In this document: piece after piece, positions 47,067-57,250 of the stretch
Position numbering within the stretch: position 1 is the first letter of the stretch
Layout: every line of letters begins with the position of its first letter
Source: Candidatus Latescibacterota bacterium
Lineage (GTDB): Bacteria; Latescibacterota; UBA2968
NCBI GenBank assembly: GCA_022821275.1
Contig: JAJEDY010000033.1
Span: forward strand, 18,780 to 82,779
Reading direction: 5' to 3'
Length of the DNA: 64,000 bases
The notes under the pieces: generated by a model
What the model was told of the DNA's origin: nothing
Seen by the model: the letters and a program-made list of their open reading frames with translations, nothing else
Database searches by the model: none
Position numbers and translations under genes: made by a program

Positions 47067-47372
47067 ATGCCCCCAAGACCGTTACAAATTACTGCGTTCA
47101 CAAGGCCGAATAGCAAGTTCGCCAAAATGGTCAGGCGTCTTCCCCCTCGGATGCAGAGAGAATTGGAGCGAGTGATTGACGAACTATGTGCTGGAGAGCT
47201 GGCGCCCGGGCGAAATTTGGAGCGGTTGCGGATCGGCGATAATTTTTACTCAGTGCGTTTAAATCGCAATTTTCGCTTTGTCTTCTCAATTCTGGACGAC
47301 GGCATAGGTTGGGCAATAGCTGTGGGACCTCACGACACAGCTTACGAGGCAGCGGAACGATCACAACAGTAG
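47067..47372 (+). CDS. RelE/ParE-superfamily toxin-like protein
   Basis: SKFAKMVRRLPPRMQRELERVIDEL...NLERLRIGDNFYSVRLNRNFRFVFSILDDGIGWAIAVGPHDTAYE resembles RelE fold core with terminal HDxxY. Confidence 0.72.
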   Translation: MPPRPLQITAFTRPNSKFAKMVRRLPPRMQRELERVIDELCAGELAPGRNLERLRIGDNFYSVRLNRNFRFVFSILDDGIGWAIAVGPHDTAYEAAERSQQ

Positions 47373-47448
47373 AAAACGAGATGATATGGATATTTTTTGA
47401 AGAATCCTTACGTCTCACGTCTTATATCTTACCGATTTTAAGGATTTT

Positions 47449-48678
47449 ATGATGAATATTGTGGAAGGTGTACAACTGGGCGCAGTCCAGACCAGTCATC
47501 GCATGTCGCTTTTGGGTACGGAGTCTGCTTTTGAGGTGCTGGTAAAGGCGCGCGCGCTGGAGGCGCTTGGTCACGATGTGGTGCATCTGGAGATTGGTGA
47601 GCCAGATTTTGATACGCCCTCGCATATTGTCGAGGCGGGACAACGAGCACTGGCAGATGGGTTTACGCATTACGGTCCGCCCGTGGGATTGCCCGAGTTG
47701 CGCGAGGCAATAGCGGAAGAGATTTCGACGACGCGGCAGATTGACGTGCATCCCGATCAGGTGGTGGTGACGCCCGGTGCCAAGCCGATTATGTTTTATT
47801 CCATTCTCGCATTGGCAGAGCATGGTGATGAGGTGATTTATCCGAATCCGGGTTTTCCGATTTACGAGTCGGTGATTCGCTTTGCGGGTGCCAAACCCGT
47901 GCCCGTGCCCCTGACGGAGGATCGCGGGTTTAGCCTGGATGCGGATCAATTGCGCGATCTGGTGACGGAACGCACAAAGCTGATTATTCTAAATTCGCCG
48001 CAAAATCCCACGGGCGGTGTGATTCCAGAAGGCGATTTGAAGGCGATTGCCGAGGTGGCAGTCGAGCACCGGATTCCCGTGTTGTCCGATGAGATTTATT
48101 CTCGAATGGTCTATGGCGATGCGTTTTGCAGCATTTCGGCGTGTGAGGGTATGGCCGATTTATTGATTATTCTCGATGGGTTTTCCAAGACGTATGCGAT
48201 GACGGGCTGGCGCATTGGCTATGGTGTGATGCCGATGGATCTCGTGCCGCATTTTGACCGGCTGATGGTCAATAGCAATTCATGTACGGCTGCGTTTACG
48301 CAAATGGCGGCTGTAGCGGCGTTGAAGGGTCCGCAGGATGCAGTTGCGGACATGATGGCTGCGTTTCGCAAACGGCGTGCGATTATTGTAGAGGGTTTGA
48401 ATGAGATTGAGGGGATTACATGCCCAATGCCCGAGGGGGCTTTTTACGCATTTCCAAATATTATGGGATTGGGCAAGTCGTCTGCGGAAGTCGCGGATGT
48501 GATTTTGAATGAGGGGCATGTCGCGTGTCTGGCGGGGTCGGGCTTTGGGGAATACGGCGAGGGGTATCTGCGGTTTTCTTACGCGAATTCTGTGGAAAAT
48601 ATCGAAAAGGCTCTGGCGCGCATCCGAATGTGCGCAGAAAAATTGGCGTCTTTCAGAGGCGGTTCAGGAGCGGTATGA
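47449..48678 (+). CDS. Class I/II PLP aminotransferase (AspC/AlaA-like)
   Basis: LEIGEPDFDTPSHIVEAG, LNSPQNPTGGVIP, LDGFSKTYAMTGWRIGY. Confidence 0.93.
   Translation: MMNIVEGVQLGAVQTSHRMSLLGTESAFEVLVKARALEALGHDVVHLEIGEPDFDTPSHIVEAGQRALADGFTHYGPPVGLPELREAIAEEISTTRQIDVHPDQVVVTPGAKPIMFYSILALAEHGDEVIYPNPGFPIYESVIRFAGAKPVPVPLTEDRGFSLDADQLRDLVTERTKLIILNSPQNPTGGVIPEGDLKAIAEVAVEHRIPVLSDEIYSRMVYGDAFCSISACEGMADLLIILDGFSKTYAMTGWRIGYGVMPMDLVPHFDRLMVNSNSCTAAFTQMAAVAALKGPQDAVADMMAAFRKRRAIIVEGLNEIEGITCPMPEGAFYAFPNIMGLGKSSAEVADVILNEGHVACLAGSGFGEYGEGYLRFSYANSVENIEKALARIRMCAEKLASFRGGSGAV
47467..47496. repeat. 30-bp hairpin repeat, copy 2, inside the 5' end of the aminotransferase CDS
   Basis: GGTGTACAACTGGGCGCAGTCCAGACCAGT; 1 mismatch to copy at 25718-25747. 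Confidence 0.9.
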
Positions 48679-49222
48679 TCGCGTATAGTGACGCGACCTG
48701 GAGATCGTGCGCGAGGTCGGATGCGCCACCGGTGAAGTGAATACAGCGCACGCGGGCGGCAGTACAGGCCATGAGGTCGTAGCGACTATCGCCGATGCTT
48801 ATGGCTTCGTTTGGGGAGGTGTCGAGGGCCTGGAGTGTTTTGTGGATGAGGTAGGGGCTGGGTTTTATGGGACCGTCGTCGCGGCTGAAGGCGACGTCAA
48901 AGGCGCGGTTGAGTCGGTTGATTACGCAGTGCATGGCGGCGCCGTGGTTGTTGGTGACCAGGCCGAGTTTGTAGTTGCGCGCTCGTAGTGCGTCGATGAG
49001 TTCTGTTGCACCAGCGCGAATGGCGGCGTGTTGTGCTGCCTCCCATTCTTTTTTGAGCAGGATGTCATTGGCCTGTTTGCGTTGTTTTGCGGGTAAGTTG
49101 TCGATGTGTTCGATGATGGTTTTTTCGGGCGGACAATTGATTTTTGATCGCAACTCCGGCCAGTTGATGTACGATTCTGTGAGTGTACCGTCCATGTCGA
49201 AGATGATGGCTCGAATAGTCAT
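48653..49222 (-). CDS. HAD-superfamily hydrolase, phosphoglycolate phosphatase-like
   Basis: AIIFDMDGTLTES, GLVTNNHGAAM, KPSPYLIHKTLQAL, SIGDSRYDLMACTAA. Confidence 0.9.
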   Translation of the reverse strand: MTIRAIIFDMDGTLTESYINWPELRSKINCPPEKTIIEHIDNLPAKQRKQANDILLKKEWEAAQHAAIRAGATELIDALRARNYKLGLVTNNHGAAMHCVINRLNRAFDVAFSRDDGPIKPSPYLIHKTLQALDTSPNEAISIGDSRYDLMACTAARVRCIHFTGGASDLAHDLQVASLYAIIPLLNRL

Positions 49223-49229
49223 TGTTTGC

Positions 49230-49583
49230 CTATTCGAGAAATACGGTTTGACGGTCGCCCGATGAAAAGGAGATGATGGCGCGCAGCGGTTCATCGCCGT
49301 TGTTGATCGCGTGGTGGATTACGCCAGCGGGAACCCGAATGCTATCGCCCGGTTTGAGTTGATAGCTGTCGTCGCCGTACGTGTGTTCGCAGGTTCCGGA
49401 GACGACGTAGAGGATTTCTTCACAATTGGGGTGGTAATGCGGTGGATTCTGCTGGCCGGGTTGAATGACGGCCATGCCAAAAGTCTGTTTGGCATCGGGA
49501 TCAATGGCCTGGCCCATGAGCCAGTTGAGGGTGCCCCAGGGAAATTCTTCGGCTGCGGTTTCCGATAGTCTGGTAACAGGCAT
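49230..49583 (-). CDS. Cupin-domain protein
   Basis: PPHYHPNCEEILYVVSGTCEHTYGDDSYQLKPGDSIRVPAGVIHHAIN. Confidence 0.9.
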   Translation of the reverse strand: MPVTRLSETAAEEFPWGTLNWLMGQAIDPDAKQTFGMAVIQPGQQNPPHYHPNCEEILYVVSGTCEHTYGDDSYQLKPGDSIRVPAGVIHHAINNGDEPLRAIISFSSGDRQTVFLE

Positions 49584-49729
49584 AGCGTTTCCTTTTTTGC
49601 GTATTGGTGATGGTTTTGAATGGGCACAGGATAGAGATTTTTTTCTTTGGTGTCAACAACGCATTTGAACAGATGTGATTGTCGGAATATATTGTATTGC
49701 ATCTGCGTTTATCCGCGTAATCTACGTAA

Positions 49730-50088
<359 letters not shown>

Positions 50089-50089
<1 letters not shown>

Positions 50090-50165
50090 TCCGCAGATGA
50101 ACGCAGATAAACGCAGATGAGCGTTTTACGCAGATGATTGTAGGGGCGAAAGATCTTTCGCCCGT
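50089..50165. repeat. Composite repeat: CGCAGATRAA-type units plus 20-bp palindrome GGGCGAAAGATCTTTCGCCC
   Basis: gatccgcagatgaacgcagataaacgcagatgagcgttttacgcagatgattgtaggggcgaaagatctttcgcccgtcg. Confidence 0.9.
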
Positions 50166-50182
50166 CGTATTGGATATCCATC

Positions 50183-53100
50183 ATGAACATTTTTGATTTT
50201 GACACATCCGACACACAAGACGCGCTTGTACAGGCGGGATTTCGAGATGTTGAACGCGCGTTGCACAATCTCGAAGCGTTGGCTGGTTCAGAGGCTGAGG
50301 ATCAGCTTCCCGATGATTTTTCTTCTGCGTTGATCGATGCGCCCGACCCCGATATGGCGCTGCATAATTTTGTGCGCATTGTGCAGGCAAGTCATGTGTC
50401 GTTTTTGCACACGTTCAAAACGCATCCCGAGTTGTGTCGCATGTTGTTGTGCGTTTTGGGTGGTAGCCCTTTTATGGCCGATATGATGGTGCGCGATCCC
50501 GATATTTTTGACTGGTTGACAGGTGCCCCCAACCACTTCGCGCAGTCGTGTGATAAAGAACAATTGCTGGCGTCTTTTGATCGGGCTGTCGAGGCTGTGG
50601 ATACGCGCGAAGACAAGCTCAATGCTGTTCGGCGGGTCGCGCGACGCGAGTTATTGCGTATTGGCGTGGGCGATCTGGCTGGTGGGCGCGCCATTCAATA
50701 TGTTGCGGCTGATTTGTCGATTTTGGCGGATGTGTGTTTGCAAAAGATGATTGATATTTTGCTGCCCGATCTGCAAGCGCGTTATGGCATGCCGCAAAAT
50801 GGCGATGGACAGCCCGTGGATTTTGCGATTTTTGGGCTGGGGAAGTTGGGCGGTATGGAGCTTAATTTTAGTTCGGATATCGATTTGATGTTTGTCTATA
50901 GCGCCGAGGGCAATACGGATGGTGAACGGTCTGTGACCAATCAGGAGTTTTTCTCCCGATTGTGTGAGCAAATTGTGCGTGCGGCAACAGAGGTGACGCC
51001 AGAGGGGTTTTTGTATCGCATGGATATGCGCCTGCGTCCCGATGGCGCGGCTGGCGCGCTCGTGATGCCTCTTGCCGGATATGAGGGCTACTATATGCGG
51101 CGGGGCGAATTGTGGGAGCGGCAGATGCTGATTAAAGCCCGTTGTTGTGCCGGGTCTGAACACCTGGGACAGCGTTTTTTGAAGATGGTAGAACCCTTTG
51201 TTTATCCGCGCTATTTTGATACCAGCCCGGCTATGGAGATCAACCGCATTAAGGCGCGCATTGAAGATCAGATTGGAAGTAAGGGGCAGCGCGAAACGCA
51301 TTTGAAGTTGCGCTCCGGTGGCATCCGGGATATCGAGTTTATTGTGCAGTGTTTGCAATTGCTGGTGGGGCGCATACACGAGAATGCGCGGTCAGATAAC
51401 ACGCTCGAGGCTATCCGGCAGTTGCAACGGGTATCTGCGCTGTCGGGTAAGGAGGCTGATCAGCTAAGGGATGCTTATGTATTTTTCAGGCGTTTGGAAC
51501 ACCGCTTGCAGATGATGCACAACCGCAGTGATTATTCGCTGCCCGAAGGGGAGGATGAACAGGGCGTATTGGCACGCACGATGGATATGGGATCTGCTGA
51601 GGCGTATCGCAAAATGCTGAATGCCCATTTGAAGGCTGTGCAGGAGGTGTATGCCCTGGTCTTTACTGAGGCGCGAGAAAGCGAGGGGCGTTCCATAGGC
51701 GCGCTGGTAAATATGGAAATAGGCGATGCGGAGGCCAGCGGATTGTTAGAAGATATTGGGTTTGATCGACCGGGCGAGGCACATCGCAATCTCGTTTATC
51801 TGGCTTTTGGGCATGTGCCGCGGATCCGGGGCACACGGGCGCGTCAGAGTTTTACAGAACTGGCACCGGCATTGATGCAAGCACTTCAGGAGTCCGCCGA
51901 TCCCGATCAGGGGTTGAGCAATCTGGAGAGTCTGGTGTCTGCTTATGGCGCGGGCGATATGTTTTTCCGAATTTTGGCTTCCAATCAGGGGTTTCGCCAA
52001 TTGATGTTGTCGCTGTGTGTTGGCAGCCAATTTCTGGTGCAGGTGATAAGGCGTAACCCCGGATTGCTCGATTGGCTGGTTCGCCCAGAGGTTTTGTATC
52101 TGGATCCTGAAGCAGAGGTTTTGCATCTCAGTCCGGGTATGGACGCTTTGCGTGAACAGTTTCGTGCACAGGTTGAGCGGTATGGCGATACGCCCGAATT
52201 GGCGGGAGGGATAAATGCTGTAAAAAATCGCGAGTTGCTGCGCTTTGGCACGCGCAATCTCGTGGGTTTGACCGATACGTTTGAAACATTTGAGGCGCTG
52301 ACGATGTTGGCCGATGCGGTTGTGCAGGGGGTTTATGAGGTGGTTTATGCGCGGTTGGTTGATAAGCGCGGGGTGCCGCGCAATAGCAGCGGCGAGGAGG
52401 TCGGGTTTGTGGTGCTGGGTCTGGGCAAGATGGGTGGGGGCGAATTGAGCTTTGGTTCGGATCTGGATATCGTATTTGTATATGGCGAAGATGGCGAAAC
52501 AGATGGCGCAAGGCCACAGGGGAATTTGCAATTTTTCATCGATCTGGCACAGCAGATGATCGCGATGCTGGAGCAGAATACGCCGCAGGGAAAACTCTAT
52601 CCAGTGGATCCGCGGTTGCGTCCCGAGGGGGCGAGCGGACTTTTGGCACTGTCTTTGGAATCTTATGGTCGCTATTTGGAGACGCGCGCGTCAACGTGGG
52701 AGCGCATGGCACTGTCTCGTAGCCGGGTCGTTGCTGGCGATCCCGTTTTGGGAGAAAAGCTGCTGAATTTGTTTGAGCCTTTTATTGTGGGTAGCGGGTT
52801 TTCGGATGAAGAGGTAGCTACAATGCTGGATATTCGCAAGAAGATGGAGCGCAAAGATGGGCAAAGATCCCGTAAGGTATTGAGTATCAAAACAGATGCG
52901 GGAGGGATTGTGGATATTGAGTTTATTGCACAAATTTTGCAGTTGAAGTTCGCCAAAGATCATCCAGAGTTGCGCAGTGCCAATACGCTTGAGGCACTGA
53001 GAAGATTGGTCGAAGGCGGGTTTTTGGAGGCTGAAGACGCACAACGGCTTCAGCAAGCGTATGTGTTTTTGCGTACTGTTGAAAAAGTGATCAGACGCCA

Positions 53101-53260
53101 GGACGAGCAGGCACGCACCCACTTGCCCACCGAAGACCGCGCGTTGACAGCAGTGGCCCGGGCGATGGGGTTTGATACAGCTGAGGTGTTTGAGAATGTT
53201 TTGCAGAACGATATGGCACAGACGCGGGCGATTTTTGAGCGGGTGGTAAATATCGCGTAG
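50183..53260 (+). CDS. glnE: Bifunctional glutamine synthetase adenylyltransferase/deadenylase
   Basis: Two GlnE repeats: FAIFGLGKLGGMELNFSSDIDLMFVY and FVVLGLGKMGGGELSFGSDLDIVFVY, GIRDIEFIVQ/GIVDIEFIAQ; adjacent to glnB. Confidence 0.94.
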   Translation: MNIFDFDTSDTQDALVQAGFRDVERALHNLEALAGSEAEDQLPDDFSSALIDAPDPDMALHNFVRIVQASHVSFLHTFKTHPELCRMLLCVLGGSPFMADMMVRDPDIFDWLTGAPNHFAQSCDKEQLLASFDRAVEAVDTREDKLNAVRRVARRELLRIGVGDLAGGRAIQYVAADLSILADVCLQKMIDILLPDLQARYGMPQNGDGQPVDFAIFGLGKLGGMELNFSSDIDLMFVYSAEGNTDGERSVTNQEFFSRLCEQIVRAATEVTPEGFLYRMDMRLRPDGAAGALVMPLAGYEGYYMRRGELWERQMLIKARCCAGSEHLGQRFLKMVEPFVYPRYFDTSPAMEINRIKARIEDQIGSKGQRETHLKLRSGGIRDIEFIVQCLQLLVGRIHENARSDNTLEAIRQLQRVSALSGKEADQLRDAYVFFRRLEHRLQMMHNRSDYSLPEGEDEQGVLARTMDMGSAEAYRKMLNAHLKAVQEVYALVFTEARESEGRSIGALVNMEIGDAEASGLLEDIGFDRPGEAHRNLVYLAFGHVPRIRGTRARQSFTELAPALMQALQESADPDQGLSNLESLVSAYGAGDMFFRILASNQGFRQLMLSLCVGSQFLVQVIRRNPGLLDWLVRPEVLYLDPEAEVLHLSPGMDALREQFRAQVERYGDTPELAGGINAVKNRELLRFGTRNLVGLTDTFETFEALTMLADAVVQGVYEVVYARLVDKRGVPRNSSGEEVGFVVLGLGKMGGGELSFGSDLDIVFVYGEDGETDGARPQGNLQFFIDLAQQMIAMLEQNTPQGKLYPVDPRLRPEGASGLLALSLESYGRYLETRASTWERMALSRSRVVAGDPVLGEKLLNLFEPFIVGSGFSDEEVATMLDIRKKMERKDGQRSRKVLSIKTDAGGIVDIEFIAQILQLKFAKDHPELRSANTLEALRRLVEGGFLEAEDAQRLQQAYVFLRTVEKVIRRQDEQARTHLPTEDRALTAVARAMGFDTAEVFENVLQNDMAQTRAIFERVVNIA

Positions 53261-53286
53261 ATGCAGGGCATGTTGTATCGGATAGG

Positions 53287-53323
53287 AAAGGCGGTCCAGG
53301 AAATGGGATCGCCTTTATTTTTT
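53287..53323. terminator. Rho-independent terminator between glnE and convergent kinase gene
   Basis: AAAGGCGGTCC-aggaaatg-GGATCGCCTTT then ATTTTTT. Confidence 0.85.
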
Positions 53324-54298
53324 AAAATACGCGCGGAATTTGTTTGTCAAGGGGTGGTCGGAGAGGGGCTGAGATATATGGTTTTTATGTTGTGTCAGGC
53401 GGGTTTTGGTATTTTGCCAGTGTGGCGTTGTCAGGCATATATGGGCTGCGGATATGTGATAAATGAGGTGGTGCGCATCGAGGCGGAAGAGGATGGTTTC
53501 GGCTGGAGTTGAGTACAATTTTGATGCAAAGTGGGCATAGTGTTGGGCAAGCGATGGTGTGAGGAGACCTATGATGCGGCTGCGGGGATTGTGCGCGCCG
53601 AGTGATGTGGTGTATTGTATCAGGCGACGTTCGGGCCAATCATAGCCAATTTTGGCGAGTTCGAGAACGGTTGCTGTTTCTGGGTTTGGGCAAGCGATGT
53701 TGCGGGCGTTGTAGTCGGTTGGGCCGAGTACTGGCGGTGCCTGGATAAGTTCGTTTATGAGGGTTTCCCAGGTCGATAGAAGGTCTGGGGTATTGGGATT
53801 GCGTACGAGTGTGGGAAGCGTTTCTGTGAGTGATTGGGTGGTGTTGTGCCACTGTTCTCGCAAGTCATCTGCGCTACATCCGGGCGCGACGTGTGGGATG
53901 AATTTGGATCTGTGTTTGTAAAACGCTTTTTCAAGTGTGCAAAGGGTATTGATGACGGTGTGTGCAAATGGTCTGGGATCAGCGGTCTGGCAGATGTCGT
54001 CGAGGGTGTGATTGCCGCACCATTCGTAGATGACCATGTCGTGGTCGGTTGCGATGATGCGGGGGACCGGGACGCCGCTGGCGAGAAGATAGTCTGTAAC
54101 TTTTTGTTCAACGGAGAGCAAGTGGTATGGTTTGTCGCGCGTGAGCGGCGCAAAGATGTGGTGTTTTACCGCAAATACCGAGCGGTCAGTCGTGACTTTC
54201 CAGACTGCATGCGCCCGAGTTTCGGAGAGCGATTCGATTTTTGCAATGCGCTGTTCCGGTAGCTTATTGCGGAATAAGCGGTCAATGTTTTCGGTCAT
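53315..54298 (-). CDS. Aminoglycoside phosphotransferase-like (APH family) protein
   Basis: VTDYLLASGVPVPRIIATDHDMVIYEWCGNHTLDDI, LGPTDYNARNIAC. Confidence 0.7.
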   Translation of the reverse strand: MTENIDRLFRNKLPEQRIAKIESLSETRAHAVWKVTTDRSVFAVKHHIFAPLTRDKPYHLLSVEQKVTDYLLASGVPVPRIIATDHDMVIYEWCGNHTLDDICQTADPRPFAHTVINTLCTLEKAFYKHRSKFIPHVAPGCSADDLREQWHNTTQSLTETLPTLVRNPNTPDLLSTWETLINELIQAPPVLGPTDYNARNIACPNPETATVLELAKIGYDWPERRLIQYTTSLGAHNPRSRIIGLLTPSLAQHYAHFASKLYSTPAETILFRLDAHHLIYHISAAHICLTTPHWQNTKTRLTQHKNHISQPLSDHPLTNKFRAYFKK

Positions 54299-55571
54299 GG
54301 GCGTGCAGGGTGTTTTCCCTTTTTCGGGACTGAATGAACTCGGGTGCTTCGACAATGCAGTCGCGTAAGATGCCGAGCGAATCCCATAAGGCTTGCAGAT
54401 TCGTTTTTTTGAGTTTGGTAGAGGTGTCGCCCACATCGGGAAAGCCCTGTGCGTCGGGGGTGAGGTGTTCCCAGTTGCGGAAGAGGCGACCCCAGTCGCT
54501 ATTTAGCACATCTTGCATTTTGTTTTTCGCGTGGAAAGGATACCAGAAGCTGTCGTGGTAGAGCACTGAAGCCATATAAGCCCAGGGTGCGAGGATGGTT
54601 TTGAGTGACCATTCGATGGGTTTTTTGAGGCCCCCCCAGTAGATCTTGTGCTGCATTTTAGAGGCAAAGGTCATTTTTTTGTACGGGCCGACAAAGTCCC
54701 AATTTTCTTCTGCGGCGTCCACATCACCCGCAATTTCGATTTGGGAGGGGTCTCCGCATCCCAGGCCCAGATCGTGTGCCATGCGGATGTATTTGATTGA
54801 AAGTGGATCAAAGCCCATCATTTTGGCGGCGACTGCGTCAATGGCGACCTGGTCGGCACTGGCGAGGATGACGTTTTTGGTGTGGGGGATCATACAACGC
54901 GGGCCGGGGCCATCGCCTGCAAAGGTGCCGTCCATAACTGCGAAGACACCGCGGTGGATGTTCTTTTGTATCATGAGCAGATCGACGAGGGTTTCGTGTA
55001 TGACGGGATGCGTCCAGTGGCGACGTTCGTTGAGCAGACCGCCAAAGGCATTTTTCATGGCGCCTGTGGTGGTGGTAAAGACGTGGGTTTTGACGGTGGG
55101 GAAATGGATGATGTTTTCATCGATAAAGCGTTTGGGAATGTGAAAACCTTTGGGATAGACTTCGTTCAGGCAGAGAAATTTTGTGGTGAGGTCGCCGACT
55201 GCGTCGCGTACGTTGATCCATTCTTCACCTTCGTAGAGATGTATATTTTTTAAGCCGTGCGCTTCGATGACGGGGAGGTGTTTGTTTTCTTTTTCGCCCA
55301 AACGCGCGTCGATGACCACGGTTCGGTTGTGGCAGCCGTAAATGAGGTCGGGATCGTAGCCATCCCGTTTCATGGCGCGGATAACACCATCGAGTTGCCA
55401 CGGTGTTGTGGAACATCCGGGGAAAAAAAAGTGCCATGAAATGTTGATCTTGAGCGCGGTTTCCACCTCTTTGGCAATTATATTCTGGTAATCCGCCAGA
55501 TTGAGCAGGCGGTGGTAGTCTTCAAAAACTGTACGCGGCGATGTGCGGAGGACAGCGACTTTGCTTTGCAT
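54282..55571 (-). CDS. DUF362-domain protein
   Basis: IIHFPTVKTHVFTTTTGAMKNAFGGLLNERRHWTHPVIHETLVDLLMI, DQVAIDAVAAKMMGFDP. Confidence 0.82.
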   Translation of the reverse strand: MQSKVAVLRTSPRTVFEDYHRLLNLADYQNIIAKEVETALKINISWHFFFPGCSTTPWQLDGVIRAMKRDGYDPDLIYGCHNRTVVIDARLGEKENKHLPVIEAHGLKNIHLYEGEEWINVRDAVGDLTTKFLCLNEVYPKGFHIPKRFIDENIIHFPTVKTHVFTTTTGAMKNAFGGLLNERRHWTHPVIHETLVDLLMIQKNIHRGVFAVMDGTFAGDGPGPRCMIPHTKNVILASADQVAIDAVAAKMMGFDPLSIKYIRMAHDLGLGCGDPSQIEIAGDVDAAEENWDFVGPYKKMTFASKMQHKIYWGGLKKPIEWSLKTILAPWAYMASVLYHDSFWYPFHAKNKMQDVLNSDWGRLFRNWEHLTPDAQGFPDVGDTSTKLKKTNLQALWDSLGILRDCIVEAPEFIQSRKRENTLHAHDRKH

Positions 55572-55587
55572 GGGGTCTCTCGAGTCA

Positions 55588-56559
55588 TCAGAGGTGTTTT
55601 TCAAATAATTGATACGCCTGTTCGCGCATGGTGTTGGGAAAATCGTGTTCGCAATCGGGGTGTTCGACAATCAGATTTTTTGTTGCATCGTAAAGGGCGT
55701 ACACGCGCGAGGCGGCGTTGACAACGGCATCTACACTTTGCCATTTGAAATTGCTATCGCGCAGTGGCGCGGCAATAAAACAGGGTCGGGGTGCCAGAGC
55801 CGCGATCAGGTCGTGAAAATCAAAGGGTATATCCCAGAGTCGATGGACGTAATTTTTCAATTTGGGCATGTACCGATCCTGCGTCCATCCCGCGAGATTT
55901 CCGTCTTTGTAGTCTATGTAGGAATCCAATCCACAACTCGATACCACAACGCCAATGCGCGGCTCAAAGACGGCAGTATAGACCGAATTGTGCCCGCCCA
56001 GTGAGTGCCCGATTGCCCCGACGGGTCCCCGTTTTACATACGGCAGTGTTTCCAGTAAATCAATTGCCCGGATATTGTCCCAGATCGCCTTCATGGTTCC
56101 ACTTTCATAGCCCAGGCCAAATATATCGGGCCAATATTCCGCCAGCATGGGATAGGATGGTGCGATGGTGACAAAGCCGCGCTCGGCCAATTCGCTGGCA
56201 TAAGCCCGATTGGGGCGGTCGCCCAATCCCACGACGGTTTTGTATCCCAATGTCGCATGCGTTGGGTGCGGACACAAGACGGCTGGACACGCTCGTCCTT
56301 CTAAAGCCTGTTTGGGAATTAGCAAATACGCCTGCGCGCTGTCGCCGGGTTCTGCCGCGTAAGTGATCATACGTCTCATATAAGTTCCGCAATCCACTTC
56401 CTCTACCAGATCTATAGCGAGAGGACATCGCTTTTCGTCTCCCGGCAAGAGACCCATGATTTCCTGCGCTGCGTCTATAATTTTCGCGCGCTTTTCTTCC
56501 CACTCTGTTAGTGAAGTGAGCGGAATAATTTGACCGTTTTGATCAACGAGTTGATTCAT
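55588..56559 (-). CDS. Alpha/beta hydrolase, acetyl-xylan-esterase/dienelactone-hydrolase-like
   Basis: CPAVLCPHPTHATLGYKTVVGLGDRPNRAYASELAERGFVTIAPSYPMLAE, GAIGHSLGGHNSVYTAVFEPRIGVVVSSCG. Confidence 0.82.
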   Translation of the reverse strand: MNQLVDQNGQIIPLTSLTEWEEKRAKIIDAAQEIMGLLPGDEKRCPLAIDLVEEVDCGTYMRRMITYAAEPGDSAQAYLLIPKQALEGRACPAVLCPHPTHATLGYKTVVGLGDRPNRAYASELAERGFVTIAPSYPMLAEYWPDIFGLGYESGTMKAIWDNIRAIDLLETLPYVKRGPVGAIGHSLGGHNSVYTAVFEPRIGVVVSSCGLDSYIDYKDGNLAGWTQDRYMPKLKNYVHRLWDIPFDFHDLIAALAPRPCFIAAPLRDSNFKWQSVDAVVNAASRVYALYDATKNLIVEHPDCEHDFPNTMREQAYQLFEKHL

Positions 56560-56707
56560 TTGGCTTCCCATTTTAACGAATATAGGCACAGTGTCACAGA
56601 TTGACATTCAAGATAGAGTTGTATATTTTTGGGAAAAGATATTATGCTCTGTATTTTTTGCAAAGGACAATCACTCGAGGTTCAGGCCTATCAAAAGGAT
56701 CATTTCT

Positions 56708-56959
56708 ATGGAAGCGATAAAAATTAAAGCAATGTATCGGAACGGTGTGTTGGAACCAGAAGAACCTCTTGTTTTGTCTGAAGGTGAAAACGTTACGGTG
56801 ATTATAGAATCGCGCTCTGATTTTTCAGAAGAAAAAAAAATGCGATGTTTCCAAGCTGCTGCTGGTAGTTGGAAAGAGATTACAGATAAACATCTCGAAG
56901 AAGACATCTACAAGTTGCGCCGCTTGAGAACCCGCCCAGAGATAGAATCGTGGCAATAG
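56708..56959 (+). CDS. DUF104/AF2212-type antitoxin family protein
   Basis: MEAIKIKAMYRNGVLEPEEPLVLSEGENVTVIIE, typical DUF104 N-terminus. Confidence 0.75.
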   Translation: MEAIKIKAMYRNGVLEPEEPLVLSEGENVTVIIESRSDFSEEKKMRCFQAAAGSWKEITDKHLEEDIYKLRRLRTRPEIESWQ

Positions 56960-56995
56960 CATATCTATTTGAATAGATTTTCAGTGCTAAAGTAA

Positions 56996-57038
56996 AATAG
57001 GCGGATGATCTTTGCGGTTATCCGCCTATTATTTTTTT
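56996..57038 (+). terminator. Rho-independent terminator
   Basis: AATAGGCGGAT-gatctttgcggtt-ATCCGCCTATT then ATTTTTTT; 11-bp perfect stem. Confidence 0.9.
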
Positions 57039-57182
57039 CTGAATGAACTCGGGAGCAATGTAAGTACGCGAGATTGGAAAAAAATACCAGAAATAAGACA
57101 TACACGGGTCATACAAGATATAAGTGGAATCTTTTTCAATTGCAGTGATAGAGGAACAGATGTTATCTTTCATTATGAAAAA

Positions 57183-57250
57183 GCCGCCGACAAGACTCGG
57201 TCAAGTCAACTGTCAGCGGCAGGTAAATATCTCAAGCTGGGAACTTGAGA
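57183..57250 (+). other. Two consecutive hairpins in long intergenic region
   Basis: GCCGCCGACA/TGTCAGCGGC (57183-57220, one mismatch) and TCTCAAG/CTTGAGA (57230-57250). Confidence 0.55.

Noticed and set aside
53261-53512. 83 aa ORF after glnE
   Set aside because: Overlaps a clear terminator hairpin and the antisense kinase CDS
54330-54346. Shared 15-mer CTGAATGAACTCGGG with 57038-57053
   Set aside because: A 15-bp match is expected a few times by chance in 64 kb and one copy is codon-constrained
57012-57248. 78 aa ORF after the DUF104 gene
   Set aside because: Starts inside a terminator stem and spans structured non-coding sequence; no RBS
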